64,000 nucleotides of DNA from Methanocella paludicola SANAE. Lineage in GTDB: Archaea; Halobacteriota; Methanocellia; Methanocellales; Methanocellaceae. The translations under genes were made by a program, and so were the position numbers. The stretch's first letter is position 1. Each line of letters starts with the position of its first letter. The stretch lies in NCBI RefSeq assembly GCF_000011005.1, contig NC_013665.1:2705501-2769500 (forward strand). Reading direction: 5' to 3'. Of the stretch, positions 32,511 through 40,944 are shown in pieces. The notes under the pieces were generated by a model. The model ran no database searches. It was not told the origin of the DNA and saw only the letters and a program-made list of their open reading frames with translations.

Positions 32511-33710
32511 TTATTTTGCCTTGATGGGCTCGACTTCCTTCTTCTGCTGTCCCACCATGTTGTCCAGCGTGAGGGCCATGAGGAAGGATATGGCCAGGAA
32601 TACGAGGATGCACAAAAAGGCGCCCTTCAGGCCGATCCAGTCGCCCAGGAGGCCTATTAGTATAGGGCCTCCGCCGTCGCCCACCTCCTTAAAGGTGCCC
32701 GACAGGCCCATGACCGTGCCCATAATGGCCGATGGGGCGGCGTAGGCCAGGTATGAGTTCGATACCACCCACAGGGCCGATATGCCGAGACCTGACAGGA
32801 TCACGGCCGCTCCCCAGACTAGGGGATCCGGCACCAGCGCGATCATCAGCACGCCCGCCGCCAGCAATATCGAGCCGGTCATGATGGGCACCCGTGAGCC
32901 GTACTTATCGGCGAGCTTCCCGGAGTAATACTGGGCCAGCACGTATACGACTGCCTGCACGCCCAGTATGGCGCCCGTCACACCGGCGCCGATGCCGTTC
33001 TGCGTGCCATACACGGGAAGGAAGGATATGATCGAGTAGAAGGCCAGCATGCCACTCATGCCGATGAAATAACAACTGAAGAAGTCGAGCTTGTTGCTCT
33101 CCTTGAGCATGAGGCCGACTGACTGCTTCTTTTTCGGGGGCGTGAAGCTCTCCCGGACAGAGACAAAGCAGAGCACGAGCACTACGGCGCCCGCTATGGC
33201 GCAGAGGAGGAACGTGTCGAAGAAGTCGAAGTACTGGGTGACCAGGCCGCCAAGGATCGGGCCGAGGGCGTAGCCTGCGCCCTTGAACGAGTTGTACGTG
33301 CCCATGGCCTCGCCCTTGCGGTCCGTGAAAAGGTCGGCCACCAGGGCCGTCGAGGTGGTGGAGAACGCGGCGATGGCGATGCCCTGCATGAACCGGATGA
33401 CGAATAATAAGAGAGGGGTCTGGAACATGGGGAACATGAGGGAGACGATAACGAGGAGCGCCAGGCCTCCGAGCATGAGCTTTAGCTTGCCTACGCGGTC
33501 CGAGAGGATGCCGAACGGGGTCTTCAGGAGGACTTCGGCGATGGCCAGGGACCCGATGACCAGCCCGATGACGGTCATGCTCGAGCCGTATGAGCCCATG
33601 TAGTTGCCCAGGTTGGATGATATGAGGTGTCCGGTAAATGAAGCCGTGAACCCTACGAGTGATAGGGCCATTAATGCGATAGTGTCCTTTTTTAACCAGT
33701 TTATCGCCAT
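32511..33710 (-). CDS. Major facilitator superfamily transporter
   Basis: 399 residues with twelve predicted membrane segments. The loop between helices 2 and 3 has GILSDRVGKLKLMLGG, matching the MFS GxxxDRxGRR/K motif, and a weaker counterpart, GKLADKYGSRVPIM, occurs in the second half. Motif C-like glycines (GAGYALGPILGG) suggest a drug/metabolite antiporter, but the substrate cannot be named. It lies between two surface-protein genes with no obvious link. The upstream gene on the same strand ends in a terminator, so it has its own promoter (AT-rich 33733-33765). Confidence 0.9.
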   Translation of the reverse strand: MAINWLKKDTIALMALSLVGFTASFTGHLISSNLGNYMGSYGSSMTVIGLVIGSLAIAEVLLKTPFGILSDRVGKLKLMLGGLALLVIVSLMFPMFQTPLLLFVIRFMQGIAIAAFSTTSTALVADLFTDRKGEAMGTYNSFKGAGYALGPILGGLVTQYFDFFDTFLLCAIAGAVVLVLCFVSVRESFTPPKKKQSVGLMLKESNKLDFFSCYFIGMSGMLAFYSIISFLPVYGTQNGIGAGVTGAILGVQAVVYVLAQYYSGKLADKYGSRVPIMTGSILLAAGVLMIALVPDPLVWGAAVILSGLGISALWVVSNSYLAYAAPSAIMGTVMGLSGTFKEVGDGGGPILIGLLGDWIGLKGAFLCILVFLAISFLMALTLDNMVGQQKKEVEPIKAK

Positions 33711-33841
33711 ATTTCCATCTCTATGCCTGGCAAAGATTGTATTACTAACCTAAATATTTTTTCTATGGCGTATGCTTGGTAGTTATTTTACCCATCATCG
33801 CCAGTGGCGGTAGCCATGTTAATGTTCGTAAAAAGGATAAA

Positions 33842-33862
33842 ATGCCGGCCTGAAGCCGGCAT
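33842..33862 (-). terminator. Terminator of the (PTAT)n protein gene
   Basis: ATGCCGGC (33842-33849) and GCCGGCAT (33855-33862) pair perfectly with a 5-base loop. On the minus strand it follows the stop codon by 13 bases and is followed by a T-rich stretch (TTTATCCTTTTT). Confidence 0.7.
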
Positions 33863-33875
33863 CAACTCATTTTTT

Positions 33876-34751
33876 CTATGAGAATATCCCGGCGCCCCAG
33901 ACGAATAGGTTGTAGGCCGTTATCGTCGGGTTGCTGATCGGCCCGGTGACGATCCAGCTGAGTATATTATTTTCGTAGATATAGCTCATATCGCTTTGCG
34001 GCGGGAGAGCTATCGTTACTGACGAAGGTCCGGCCTGTTCAACAGGGCTAGGAGTCGGGGTCGGGTTCCATGTCGGTTCGGGCGTGACCGTGGGTGTTGG
34101 AGTAGCCGTAGGCGTGGCTGTTGGGGTTGCCGTAGGTGTAGCCGTCGGAGTGGCAGTTGGCGTTGCTGTGGGCGTCGCAGTAGGTGTAGCCGTCGGAGTG
34201 GCAGTTGGCGTTGCTGTGGGCGTCGCAGTAGGTGTAGCCGTCGGAGTTGCCGTAGGTGTAGCCGTCGGAGTTGCCGTAGGTGTAGCCGTCGGAGTTGCCG
34301 TAGGTGTAGCCGTCGGAGTTGCCGTAGGTGTAGCCGTCGGAGTTGCCGTAGGCGTCGCAGTAGGCGTCGCAGTAGGCGTTACAGACGGATTCACGGGCAA
34401 TGTCAGATCCAGGTAATTGTTACCGGTCGTCAGCGTGATCGACGCGCTGGCCGTCGCCCCGTTCAGGCTCGCCGTTACAGTGCACGGCCCCGCCGGGACG
34501 TTGGAGAAGTGACACTCTCCGCCGTTGTTAGTCGTTCCGGTAAAGGTCGTGCCGTCCGGGTATACCAGCGTCACGGTGGCGCCTGGCGCCCACCCGCCGC
34601 TGGAGAGACCGACCTTTACGTTCAGGTTAATATCGGTTTGAGTCGCGATGTCGATATCCGCTACGGGTCTGGCGTAGGAGATAAGCGCCATGCTGATCAT
34701 TACAGTAATTAGTACAACTATGAAGATGGTGGCTAGCTTTTTATTTGCCAT
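33876..34751 (-). CDS. Secreted protein with Ig-like domain and long (PTAT)n linker
   Basis: 291 residues. An N-terminal membrane/signal segment (about 7-26) is followed by one beta-sandwich resembling carboxypeptidase-regulatory-like domains ([23 protein letters not shown] to LDLTLPV, about 45-120). About two dozen PTAT tetrapeptides (about 125-220) then form an extended, probably glycosylated stalk, and a short C-terminal segment rich in aromatic residues follows. There is no clear C-terminal membrane anchor, unlike the other Pro/Thr-rich proteins here. The linker DNA is a perfect tandem repeat, so length is likely to vary between strains. Confidence 0.75.
   Translation of the reverse strand: MANKKLATIFIVVLITVMISMALISYARPVADIDIATQTDINLNVKVGLSSGGWAPGATVTLVYPDGTTFTGTTNNGGECHFSNVPAGPCTVTASLNGATASASITLTTGNNYLDLTLPVNPSVTPTATPTATPTATPTATPTATPTATPTATPTATPTATPTATPTATPTATPTATPTATPTATPTATPTATPTATPTATPTATPTATPTATPTATPTPTVTPEPTWNPTPTPSPVEQAGPSSVTIALPPQSDMSYIYENNILSWIVTGPISNPTITAYNLFVWGAGIFS
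34132..34347. repeat. Tandem DNA repeat encoding (PTAT)n
   Basis: Two perfect copies of a 48 bp unit (34132-34179 and 34180-34227) are followed by five perfect copies of a 24 bp unit (starting at 34228, 34252, 34276, 34300 and 34324). Both are built from a 12 bp base unit encoding four residues. Degenerate 12 bp units extend on both sides (about 34090-34385). It lies inside a coding sequence, so it is not a CRISPR array. Confidence 0.92.
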
Positions 34752-35081
34752 ATATTATAATGCCCCCTTATTGTTATTAGACATGCTATGTATGGGATTA
34801 CACGGCAATGTCTACAATACCAAGTTAGAAGATATATTTTTAAATAGTTATCGCTTATTGTAAAAGGGTTTGTCAAAACTGTTATAAATTATATAATGTT
34901 TATTAAAAAAATATTTTACACTCAAAGATATCTCTAAAAATAGTCAAAAATATTCGCTTTAGCTCACTATATTTGTTTATTGTTCATAAATTATAATTTA
35001 TGATTTACTGTGATATGGCTATTGTTGGTATGCCGAGCATAAATCAAAATAACGTTAGTTAGGAAATTATGGTAAATATCC
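34752..35081. other. 330 bp AT-rich spacer
   Basis: Contains the minus-strand promoter of the (PTAT)n gene (TATA-like TTTAAAAATATATC at about 34828-34841) and a perfect 18 bp palindrome CATAAATTATAATTTATG at 34985-35002. No ORF or RNA gene is apparent. The stretch 34860-35000 is strikingly AT-rich compared with flanking genes. Confidence 0.5.
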
Positions 35082-35402
35082 CTACCAGTTATTTATCGCT
35101 TTCAGCTCGAGCGCTTTAAGGCATAAAAAATTACGGCATACGATGGGCTTGGTCTCGTGTATGGAGCACCAGCCGTCCTTTAAAAAGTAACAGGACCTGC
35201 CTGGCGATGTGACCTCGTGTACCTGCCTGCCTTCCACGACCCTGGCCTTGATGTGCGCCAGGATATCCTGCCGCCCCTCTGCCTTCCATCGTTCGACGTC
35301 CTCCGTTGAGACCCAGAGGAAGCGCGTACAGCACCGGTCCGGGTGGCAGCTCGTGCAGAGGTCCTCGATGGATACGTGTTTTTGTTGTGGCTCCCCTACC
35401 AT
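35082..35402 (-). CDS. YkgJ-type cysteine cluster protein
   Basis: 106 residues with a cysteine pattern of the YkgJ/CxxCxxCC family: LCTSCHPDRCC near the N-terminus, then SCYFLKDGWCSIHETKPIVCRNFLC near the end. Such proteins are predicted to bind zinc or an iron-sulfur cluster; their role is not established. The ATG at 35402 is preceded by AT-rich DNA with a weak GGGAAAAT site. It is a lone gene between surface-protein genes and shows no obvious functional link to them. Confidence 0.8.
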   Translation of the reverse strand: MVGEPQQKHVSIEDLCTSCHPDRCCTRFLWVSTEDVERWKAEGRQDILAHIKARVVEGRQVHEVTSPGRSCYFLKDGWCSIHETKPIVCRNFLCLKALELKAINNW

Positions 35403-35559
35403 GGTATTTTCCCTAAATTGGAGGCTCAGAGGGCATTTTTGATATATAGCCCTTATGGTGATGCCTATAAAATGTTGTAGATTATAGGACCATAAGCTAT
35501 TATTAACCAGGCATTATTATGGCAACTATTATATACAAATATCATTTATAAAAAATTAA

Positions 35560-36330
35560 ATGGACAATAATTATAGAAATAAGCTTATCAGCCCTATGGT
35601 CATCATATTTCTGGTCGTAATCTTATTAGCCGCATTTTTAGTCATATTGCAGCTCAGCGTTTCCATCGCTGCTAATAATTCGAGCGACAAACCGGCCTCA
35701 ATATCCTTTAGCCCATCCACGGCCTCGACACTCTTTTCCATGCCAGTACTCACGACGTCGACTGAAAGGATACCCCTCGATAATAATAAAATATGGTATA
35801 CGGAGGATGAGATCCTCAACGCGTTCGGGCCGGCGCCGTCGGCAATATCAGGTGCGACCACCCAGGTACTACTGGCGAAGAACGGCATCGTCTTCCCGTA
35901 CCCGAACGGCACTCAGGCGTACTGTACGGAATTTGCAGGCGCACAAGACCCGACGACTGAAGAGCTTATAGCTTTCCTGGCCACGGACGACACGTACAGG
36001 CAGCATGATCTTGTCCCCGGAAAGTTCGTTTGCGTGAACTTTGCGGTCCTGCTGAACGACCGCGCGGAATCCCGGGGCATTAAGGCATATATGGCATCGA
36101 TAATGTTCACGAGCGGCCCTGAATCAGGCACAAATCACATGATCAACGCGTTCAACACGACCGATGCAGGGTGGGTGTACGTTGACGCCATGGATACCGG
36201 TTGGATACTGATCGGCCGGCTGGTCCCGGGAGAAAAATACATGGGCACGCTGATGAAAAACCAGGACGGGAAATGGGGCTTCTTCCTGGCGGAAACTGGT
36301 AACGTCATAGGCGATGTCGAAATTATTTAA
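35560..36330 (+). CDS. Secreted or membrane-anchored transglutaminase-like protein, paralogue 2
   Basis: 256 residues with an N-terminal membrane segment (about 12-36), a Ser/Thr-rich spacer and the same domain as the gene at 31722. The Cys (KFVCVNFAVLL), His (TNHMINAFN) and Asp (GWVYVDAM) positions are conserved, as is the ending GKWGFF...ETGNV. By eye well over half of the domain residues are identical, while the N-terminal anchors differ, so an old duplication with a conserved reaction is likely. A TATA-like ATTATATAC lies at about 35528-35536 and gives a short leader. It converges on a Pro/Thr-rich gene. Confidence 0.75.
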   Translation: MDNNYRNKLISPMVIIFLVVILLAAFLVILQLSVSIAANNSSDKPASISFSPSTASTLFSMPVLTTSTERIPLDNNKIWYTEDEILNAFGPAPSAISGATTQVLLAKNGIVFPYPNGTQAYCTEFAGAQDPTTEELIAFLATDDTYRQHDLVPGKFVCVNFAVLLNDRAESRGIKAYMASIMFTSGPESGTNHMINAFNTTDAGWVYVDAMDTGWILIGRLVPGEKYMGTLMKNQDGKWGFFLAETGNVIGDVEII

Positions 36331-36362
36331 AGAAGAGGCCGAGGGCGGGTGCCCCCGGGGAG

Positions 36363-37046
36363 TTATTTTTGTTTCGTGAAGTACCAGTATCCCGCCACTA
36401 ACGCCACGGTGATGAGCAACAGGATGAGCCACCACCAGGACGACAGGTCCGTGGTCTGGGCGGCCGCCGTCGGCTCGGGGGTCGGCGTAGGTGTAGGCAA
36501 TACCGTTGGTGTCGCCGTGATGATGGATGTCGGCGTGGCTGTCGGTACGGGCGTTGGCGTGGGAGTTGACCACAGGCCGGGGCCTAATATCCAGTCGTCG
36601 ACATCGCTGGGCGCACGTGCCGTGGGATGTGCAGTCGGCTGAGGTGATGTAGATGGTTCGTTTGAAGGGGTAGGAGTCGTCGTCGGCGTTTCGATGGTGA
36701 TTATAATGTTTCTTTGAAACTTATCCATATTGGGAACCGTGAACGTGTCCCTGACCTCGTGTCCATTGTATTGGGCAACAATTGTTACCTGTTTTCCTAC
36801 CTGTATGGTATATTTAAACTGATAAAACCCTGACCCAGCACTCGTAGCCTGTTGGCCATCACAATTTAACGTAGCGCTACCGACAGGGTTGCTATTATCG
36901 TTAATATATACATACCCGTAAATGGTACAGCCCGGGTTAGTGCCTTCAGATAAAGCGTAAAGGGGTATTTGGCTGAATGTAATTAACCCGATGGCTACTA
37001 TTATTATTAGACTCTTCAACTGCCCGAATCCCATATTCTCCCGCAA
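36363..37046 (-). CDS. Small membrane-anchored Pro/Thr-rich protein, partner of the large Calx-beta protein
   Basis: 227 residues: an N-terminal signal segment (about 9-30), one carboxypeptidase-regulatory-like beta domain (CTIYGYVYINDNSNPVGSA to DTFTVPN, about 39-105), a Pro/Thr-rich linker with TPTPTP runs, and a C-terminal membrane segment SSWWWLILLLITVALVAGYW followed by a basic tail. The last 30 residues nearly match those of the gene at 40260. It starts two bases after the stop of the large Calx-beta gene, so the two are certainly co-transcribed. A role as membrane partner of the large secreted protein is inferred from this repeated arrangement. Confidence 0.75.
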   Translation of the reverse strand: MRENMGFGQLKSLIIIVAIGLITFSQIPLYALSEGTNPGCTIYGYVYINDNSNPVGSATLNCDGQQATSAGSGFYQFKYTIQVGKQVTIVAQYNGHEVRDTFTVPNMDKFQRNIIITIETPTTTPTPSNEPSTSPQPTAHPTARAPSDVDDWILGPGLWSTPTPTPVPTATPTSIITATPTVLPTPTPTPEPTAAAQTTDLSSWWWLILLLITVALVAGYWYFTKQK

Positions 37047-37048
37047 CC

Positions 37049-39841
37049 TTAGAATGTATATTTTACTATGTTTTCAGATTCCGAATAAATGAAGTACCCC
37101 TCTCCGGGTATCATATCGAAACTATATTCATCTGGACTTATTCCTTCTATATAGCTTTCGTAGTTATCGACTGGGTTTATATAATGATCAATAGTCTGAC
37201 TGCCATCCATCTTACCACATACGGTTTTCGCATTAGACGTACTTAAACTACTCCAGCCGATCAGATTCCAGCCTGGAAATATATCAATGGACCGATGGTC
37301 CGGTAAGGAACCATAGATTACAATAAAAGTGTCCTCTTCACAGTATAGGAAATATCCGCTATCTGTCCTCAGATTTATATCGTACGACGGGGGACTAATC
37401 CCAACGAGATATGAGGTAAAATTGCCGCTGACACGATCATATGATAATACTGTTGATATTGCAGTACCAGTAAACTGGCTCGCCCAAACAGAATCATTTA
37501 CGAGCGGGAATGATATGAGGTTCCATCCCTTCTTTAATTGGATAGTAAATGATTGTTGGTCATTCTGGTCATTATCTAATATATTCAACACGGCGGTCTT
37601 TTGCTCTCCGAGCACTGCCCCGCCCGTCGGAGCGCTCAACTCAAGGTCGACGGACTCGGTCGGCTCGGCATCGGCATCGTTGAGGATAGTCACATCGAAG
37701 GTTTTACTCATCTCGCCCTGGCTAAATGTCAAGGTGCCGCTCGTCTCGAAGTAGTCCTCATCGGGGATGGCGGTGCCCGGCTTTGTCGTATAGCTTACGG
37801 TAATGGGGTTCTGGGCATCGTTGACCCTGGTCGCCGTGATTGTCGCGATATGGCCATCCTCGCTCACGAAATACTCGCTCATGCTGAACTGGATAACGGG
37901 CGCTAGGTCGTTGCCGCGGTCATCGCGGATCGTCAGCACTGCGCTGCCCGGGGTGCCGATGCCCGCGCCGCCGGCCGCATTACTCAAGGCCAGGTTGACC
38001 GTCTCGTCGGGCTCATAGAGGCCGTCGTCGAGGATACGCACTTCAAAGCTCTTACTGAACTCGCCTTTGCTGAAGGTCAGCGTGCCGCTGGCGGCCGTGT
38101 AATCTTTCCCCTGCGTGGCAGTACCATCGCTCGTGGCATAATCGACCGATACCTGGCCTTCCGCATCGTTTGCCCTGGACACGGTGATGGCCACAACGCC
38201 GCCGTCCTCGTCCACGCCATACGTGGAGGAGCTGAAGTAGACGACAGGTGCGGGATCGTTATCGTTTATCGTGAGCACGGCGCTACCCGGTGTGCCAATA
38301 ATTGCGCCGCCAGTGGGGGCGCTCAATGTGAGGTTCACCGTCTCGTCGGGCTCATACAGGCTATCTTCAAGGATTGGCACCTTAAAGCTCTTAGTGAACT
38401 CGCCGGGGCTGAAGGTGAGGGCGCCAATGGCCGCAATATAATCGCTGCCGGCACTGGCCGTGCCGTCGCGGGTCGCATAATTTACACTGACGGGGCTCGC
38501 TGCGTCGTTGGTCCGGGTGACCGTGATCGTGGCATTGCCGCCGTCCTCATCGACTGAGTACGCTGAGGAGCTGAACTGAATTGCTGTCGCGGGGTCATCG
38601 TCCTTGATTGTCAGCACCGAGGTGCCCCGGGCGCCGATGCTCGCGCCGCCCTTCGGGTCGCTCAAGGCCAGGCTGACCGTCTCGTCAGGTTCATAGAGGC
38701 CGTTATCGACGAGGGGCACCTTGAATGTCTTGCTGAACTCACCCTGACCGAATACCAATGTACCGCTCGCAGGAAGATAGTCCAGCCCCTGCACAGCGGT
38801 ACCATCGCTTGTGGTATAGAATACCGAAATGGGCCCGTCCGCATCGTTTACCTTGGACACGGTGATAGTCGCATTACCATCGCTCTCGCCGGCCGTGTAA
38901 GAGGCCGCGCTGAACTGGACGACGGGCACGGGGTCCGTGTTGATGACCGTGACTGTGGCGGTGCTCGGGCTGCCGAGGGAGCCACATACGGAGGGGTTGG
39001 TAAGAGAGATCGTAAAGTCCTTATGGATGGAGTTGAGGCCGTCATCCAAGATCCCGATGGTGATCGTTTTACTCGTTTCACCGTCGCCGAAAGTGAGGGT
39101 GCCGCTTGTACGCTCATAGTTCCGGCCGGCGACCGCTGTTCCATCTTTCGTGCCATAGGAAACGCTCAATGTACCGTAGCTCCCATCGCCGCGCTCCACC
39201 GTGACAATAGCAGGGCCTTTATCCTCGTCGACCGAGTAGGTCGCGGACGTGAACCGAAGCTTACCCACGTCCTTCGTCCGGATGGTCACGTCGTCCAGCT
39301 GCCACCAGGATTCGTACGGGGACGACTTGACTGGCGGTGCGCGGAACATGAAGGTCAGCCTGACGTCATCCCTGCCCGCCACGATGTCCGAGATGTCGAT
39401 CGAGACCTTCCCGTTATAACTTTCTTTGTTATAGCACCAGACGACGTGTTTTCCGCAGCCGGTCTCGACGATGACCTTGGCCATCAGGTCGCCGACCTTC
39501 ACGTCATACTTAAGATCGGTGTTGAACTCGAGCACCGCCGTCTTCACGCCCGACAGGTCGATCGTGGGGGACTCGAGCGGGGCATTGAACGGCTGGGGAG
39601 GGGCCGTGTTAATGGTGTGCGTACTCACGAACGCATAGCTGCCCGAGCCACACTGGTTGCCGGAGCCATTCACTATCCAGGACCCGTCGCCGCTCGACCA
39701 TCCTGAGGGTAGTGTATCGCTATTGAAGGGCTCGTAAAAAATGACTCCAGGCCCGGCCTGCGGGGACATGGCTTCGGCCTGGCCTGACCGCTGTACGATC
39801 GTGGAAATGGAGGGGGCTGTCGCTATGACGAGAATGAGCAT
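37049..39841 (-). CDS. Large secreted protein with five Calx-beta domains
   Basis: 930 residues from the first in-frame ATG. A hydrophobic signal is followed by a jelly-roll/MAM-like domain (about 30-190), five Calx-beta domains with the pattern FSxxxYxVxEDxG and DGTAxxGxDY (about 195-770), and a C-terminal pair of GWNLISFP/GWNLIGWS modules (about 775-930) ending without a membrane anchor. Calx-beta domains bind calcium and are common in adhesins. The ATG at 39841 leaves the signal without its basic region; the open frame continues upstream for 42 codons (see 39842-39971). The anchored partner gene follows after two bases. Confidence 0.85.
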   Translation of the reverse strand: MLILVIATAPSISTIVQRSGQAEAMSPQAGPGVIFYEPFNSDTLPSGWSSGDGSWIVNGSGNQCGSGSYAFVSTHTINTAPPQPFNAPLESPTIDLSGVKTAVLEFNTDLKYDVKVGDLMAKVIVETGCGKHVVWCYNKESYNGKVSIDISDIVAGRDDVRLTFMFRAPPVKSSPYESWWQLDDVTIRTKDVGKLRFTSATYSVDEDKGPAIVTVERGDGSYGTLSVSYGTKDGTAVAGRNYERTSGTLTFGDGETSKTITIGILDDGLNSIHKDFTISLTNPSVCGSLGSPSTATVTVINTDPVPVVQFSAASYTAGESDGNATITVSKVNDADGPISVFYTTSDGTAVQGLDYLPASGTLVFGQGEFSKTFKVPLVDNGLYEPDETVSLALSDPKGGASIGARGTSVLTIKDDDPATAIQFSSSAYSVDEDGGNATITVTRTNDAASPVSVNYATRDGTASAGSDYIAAIGALTFSPGEFTKSFKVPILEDSLYEPDETVNLTLSAPTGGAIIGTPGSAVLTINDNDPAPVVYFSSSTYGVDEDGGVVAITVSRANDAEGQVSVDYATSDGTATQGKDYTAASGTLTFSKGEFSKSFEVRILDDGLYEPDETVNLALSNAAGGAGIGTPGSAVLTIRDDRGNDLAPVIQFSMSEYFVSEDGHIATITATRVNDAQNPITVSYTTKPGTAIPDEDYFETSGTLTFSQGEMSKTFDVTILNDADAEPTESVDLELSAPTGGAVLGEQKTAVLNILDNDQNDQQSFTIQLKKGWNLISFPLVNDSVWASQFTGTAISTVLSYDRVSGNFTSYLVGISPPSYDINLRTDSGYFLYCEEDTFIVIYGSLPDHRSIDIFPGWNLIGWSSLSTSNAKTVCGKMDGSQTIDHYINPVDNYESYIEGISPDEYSFDMIPGEGYFIYSESENIVKYTF
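37630..39250. repeat. Five tandem Calx-beta coding modules
   Basis: Five units of about 300 bp within the large gene share long similar stretches, for example the sequence coding for the PDETVNL and SAVLTI parts, mostly in units 2 to 4. Recombination between units could change copy number. Confidence 0.6.
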
Positions 39842-39971
39842 GATGAAAAGGGTTAATGGTACCTTGAATATGTTACTCTGCAGGCGATCCCATGGACGTC
39901 GCGGCTTTTCGCTGCCCGTCCCACTATCTTTTATATTAGATTTATTTCCCGTCGTATTTCTGCCCCCTCAT
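39842..39971 (-). other. Probable true 5' end of the Calx-beta gene, out of frame by one base
   Basis: The frame of the 930-residue protein stays open up to 39967 and encodes a basic region (EKPRRPWDRLQ) that would complete the signal peptide, but it has no ATG or GTG. An ATG at 39971 reads only nine codons (MRGQKYDGK) because of a run of five G; with four G it would read MRGRNTTGNKS and continue in frame. The subtilisin gene at 49996 also begins ATGAGGGGC. An alternative is an ACG codon at 39955, seven bases after AGGGGG. Confidence 0.5.
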
Positions 39972-40259
39972 TTGTATACGCGAGATTACGTATAGACCCT
40001 AAATAATAGGAAAATTACAGTTTGTCTATATAAAGATATCTTAAAAAAGAAAAATTTATTCCTGAAAACTGGAAAATACGAAATTTATTACATTTATTAT
40101 GAATGGCATACGTTCTAATCCTATGATATTGATTCTGATACCAATCTAAATGGCTTGATTAAAATAGCTATATTATCGGATTTTAAAAATCAGTTTCTAA
40201 AAAAATCTGCCCGTTGCTGGTTGTAAATAATAAAAAGTAGGGGGTAATTACCCCCAGTT
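39972..40259. promoter_or_regulatory. Promoter region of the Calx-beta/anchor operon
   Basis: AT-rich spacer. On the minus strand TTTATATAG (40034-40026) is a good TATA box; a weaker CCTATTATTTAGG lies at 40010-39998, closer to the gene. A TATACG/CGTATA dyad occurs at about 39975-39994. The part next to the 40260 gene stop (40200-40259) has no clear hairpin. No ORF is supported. Confidence 0.45.
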
Positions 40260-40943
40260 TTATTGCTGCCTGGTGAAGTACCAGTATCCCGCCACGATCG
40301 CCACGATGATGAGCAATAGTATGAGCCACCACCAGGACGATATGTCCGAGGACGGAGCGGCCGTGGGCTCAGGAGTCGGCGTGGGCGTGGGCTCTACCGT
40401 AGGCGTCGGGGTGATCGAGGCCGTTACCGATGCTGCCGCTGTAGCGCTGGGCGAGGGAACGGGCGTAGGCGTCGGTGTCCCCGGATAAGTCCAGCTGCCG
40501 CCGCTACCGCCGGATCCGCCGTTGTTGGGGTTGGCGGTCGGTGTTGCCGTTGGCGTTGCCGTAGCCGTGGCAGTAGCCGTGGCAGTAGCACTTGGAGTCG
40601 GCGTAGAAGTCGAGTACGTTATCTCCAGATCAACTGTTTCAGCACCCTGCATATTTTGTGTAACTGTATGCGATGCAGAATGGCCGTCGTAAGTTGCTGT
40701 TACAGTAACGCTTGAACCATTTGCGACAGATGGAGCGATCTGATAGTAGCCGTTACTATCGGTAGTCTTCGTCGAACCGCCGGCTGTTACAGTAACGCCT
40801 TGCGTCAGGACTCCGTTCACCTTAACATGCCCCGAAATGAACAGGGGCACTCCCTGGGCTGAAACCGCCGGCGTTAACAAGCATATACACATGATTAACG
40901 TCGACAACACCGTTGCTAGAGTTAATAACAATCCTTTTTTCAT
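40260..40943 (-). CDS. Small membrane-anchored Pro/Thr-rich protein, partner of the second Calx-beta protein
   Basis: 227 residues, the same length and order as the protein at 36363: signal segment (about 8-29), a carboxypeptidase-regulatory-like domain (FISGHVKVNGVLTQGVTV to TVTQNMQGAETVDLEI), a linker rich in TATATP and Gly-Ser (NNGGSGGSGGS), a PTPTPEPT run and the C-terminal anchor SSWWWLILLLIIVAIVAGYW plus basic residues. The anchor is almost identical to that of the other protein while the linkers differ. It starts one base after the stop of the Calx-beta gene. Surface location is well supported; the partner role is inferred. Confidence 0.75.
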   Translation of the reverse strand: MKKGLLLTLATVLSTLIMCICLLTPAVSAQGVPLFISGHVKVNGVLTQGVTVTAGGSTKTTDSNGYYQIAPSVANGSSVTVTATYDGHSASHTVTQNMQGAETVDLEITYSTSTPTPSATATATATATATPTATPTANPNNGGSGGSGGSWTYPGTPTPTPVPSPSATAAASVTASITPTPTVEPTPTPTPEPTAAPSSDISSWWWLILLLIIVAIVAGYWYFTRQQ

Positions 40944-40944
40944 T

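Noticed and set aside
34084-34416. CRISPR-like array in the repeated DNA
   Set aside because: The repeats are continuous 12, 24 and 48 bp units without spacers and encode PTAT in frame.
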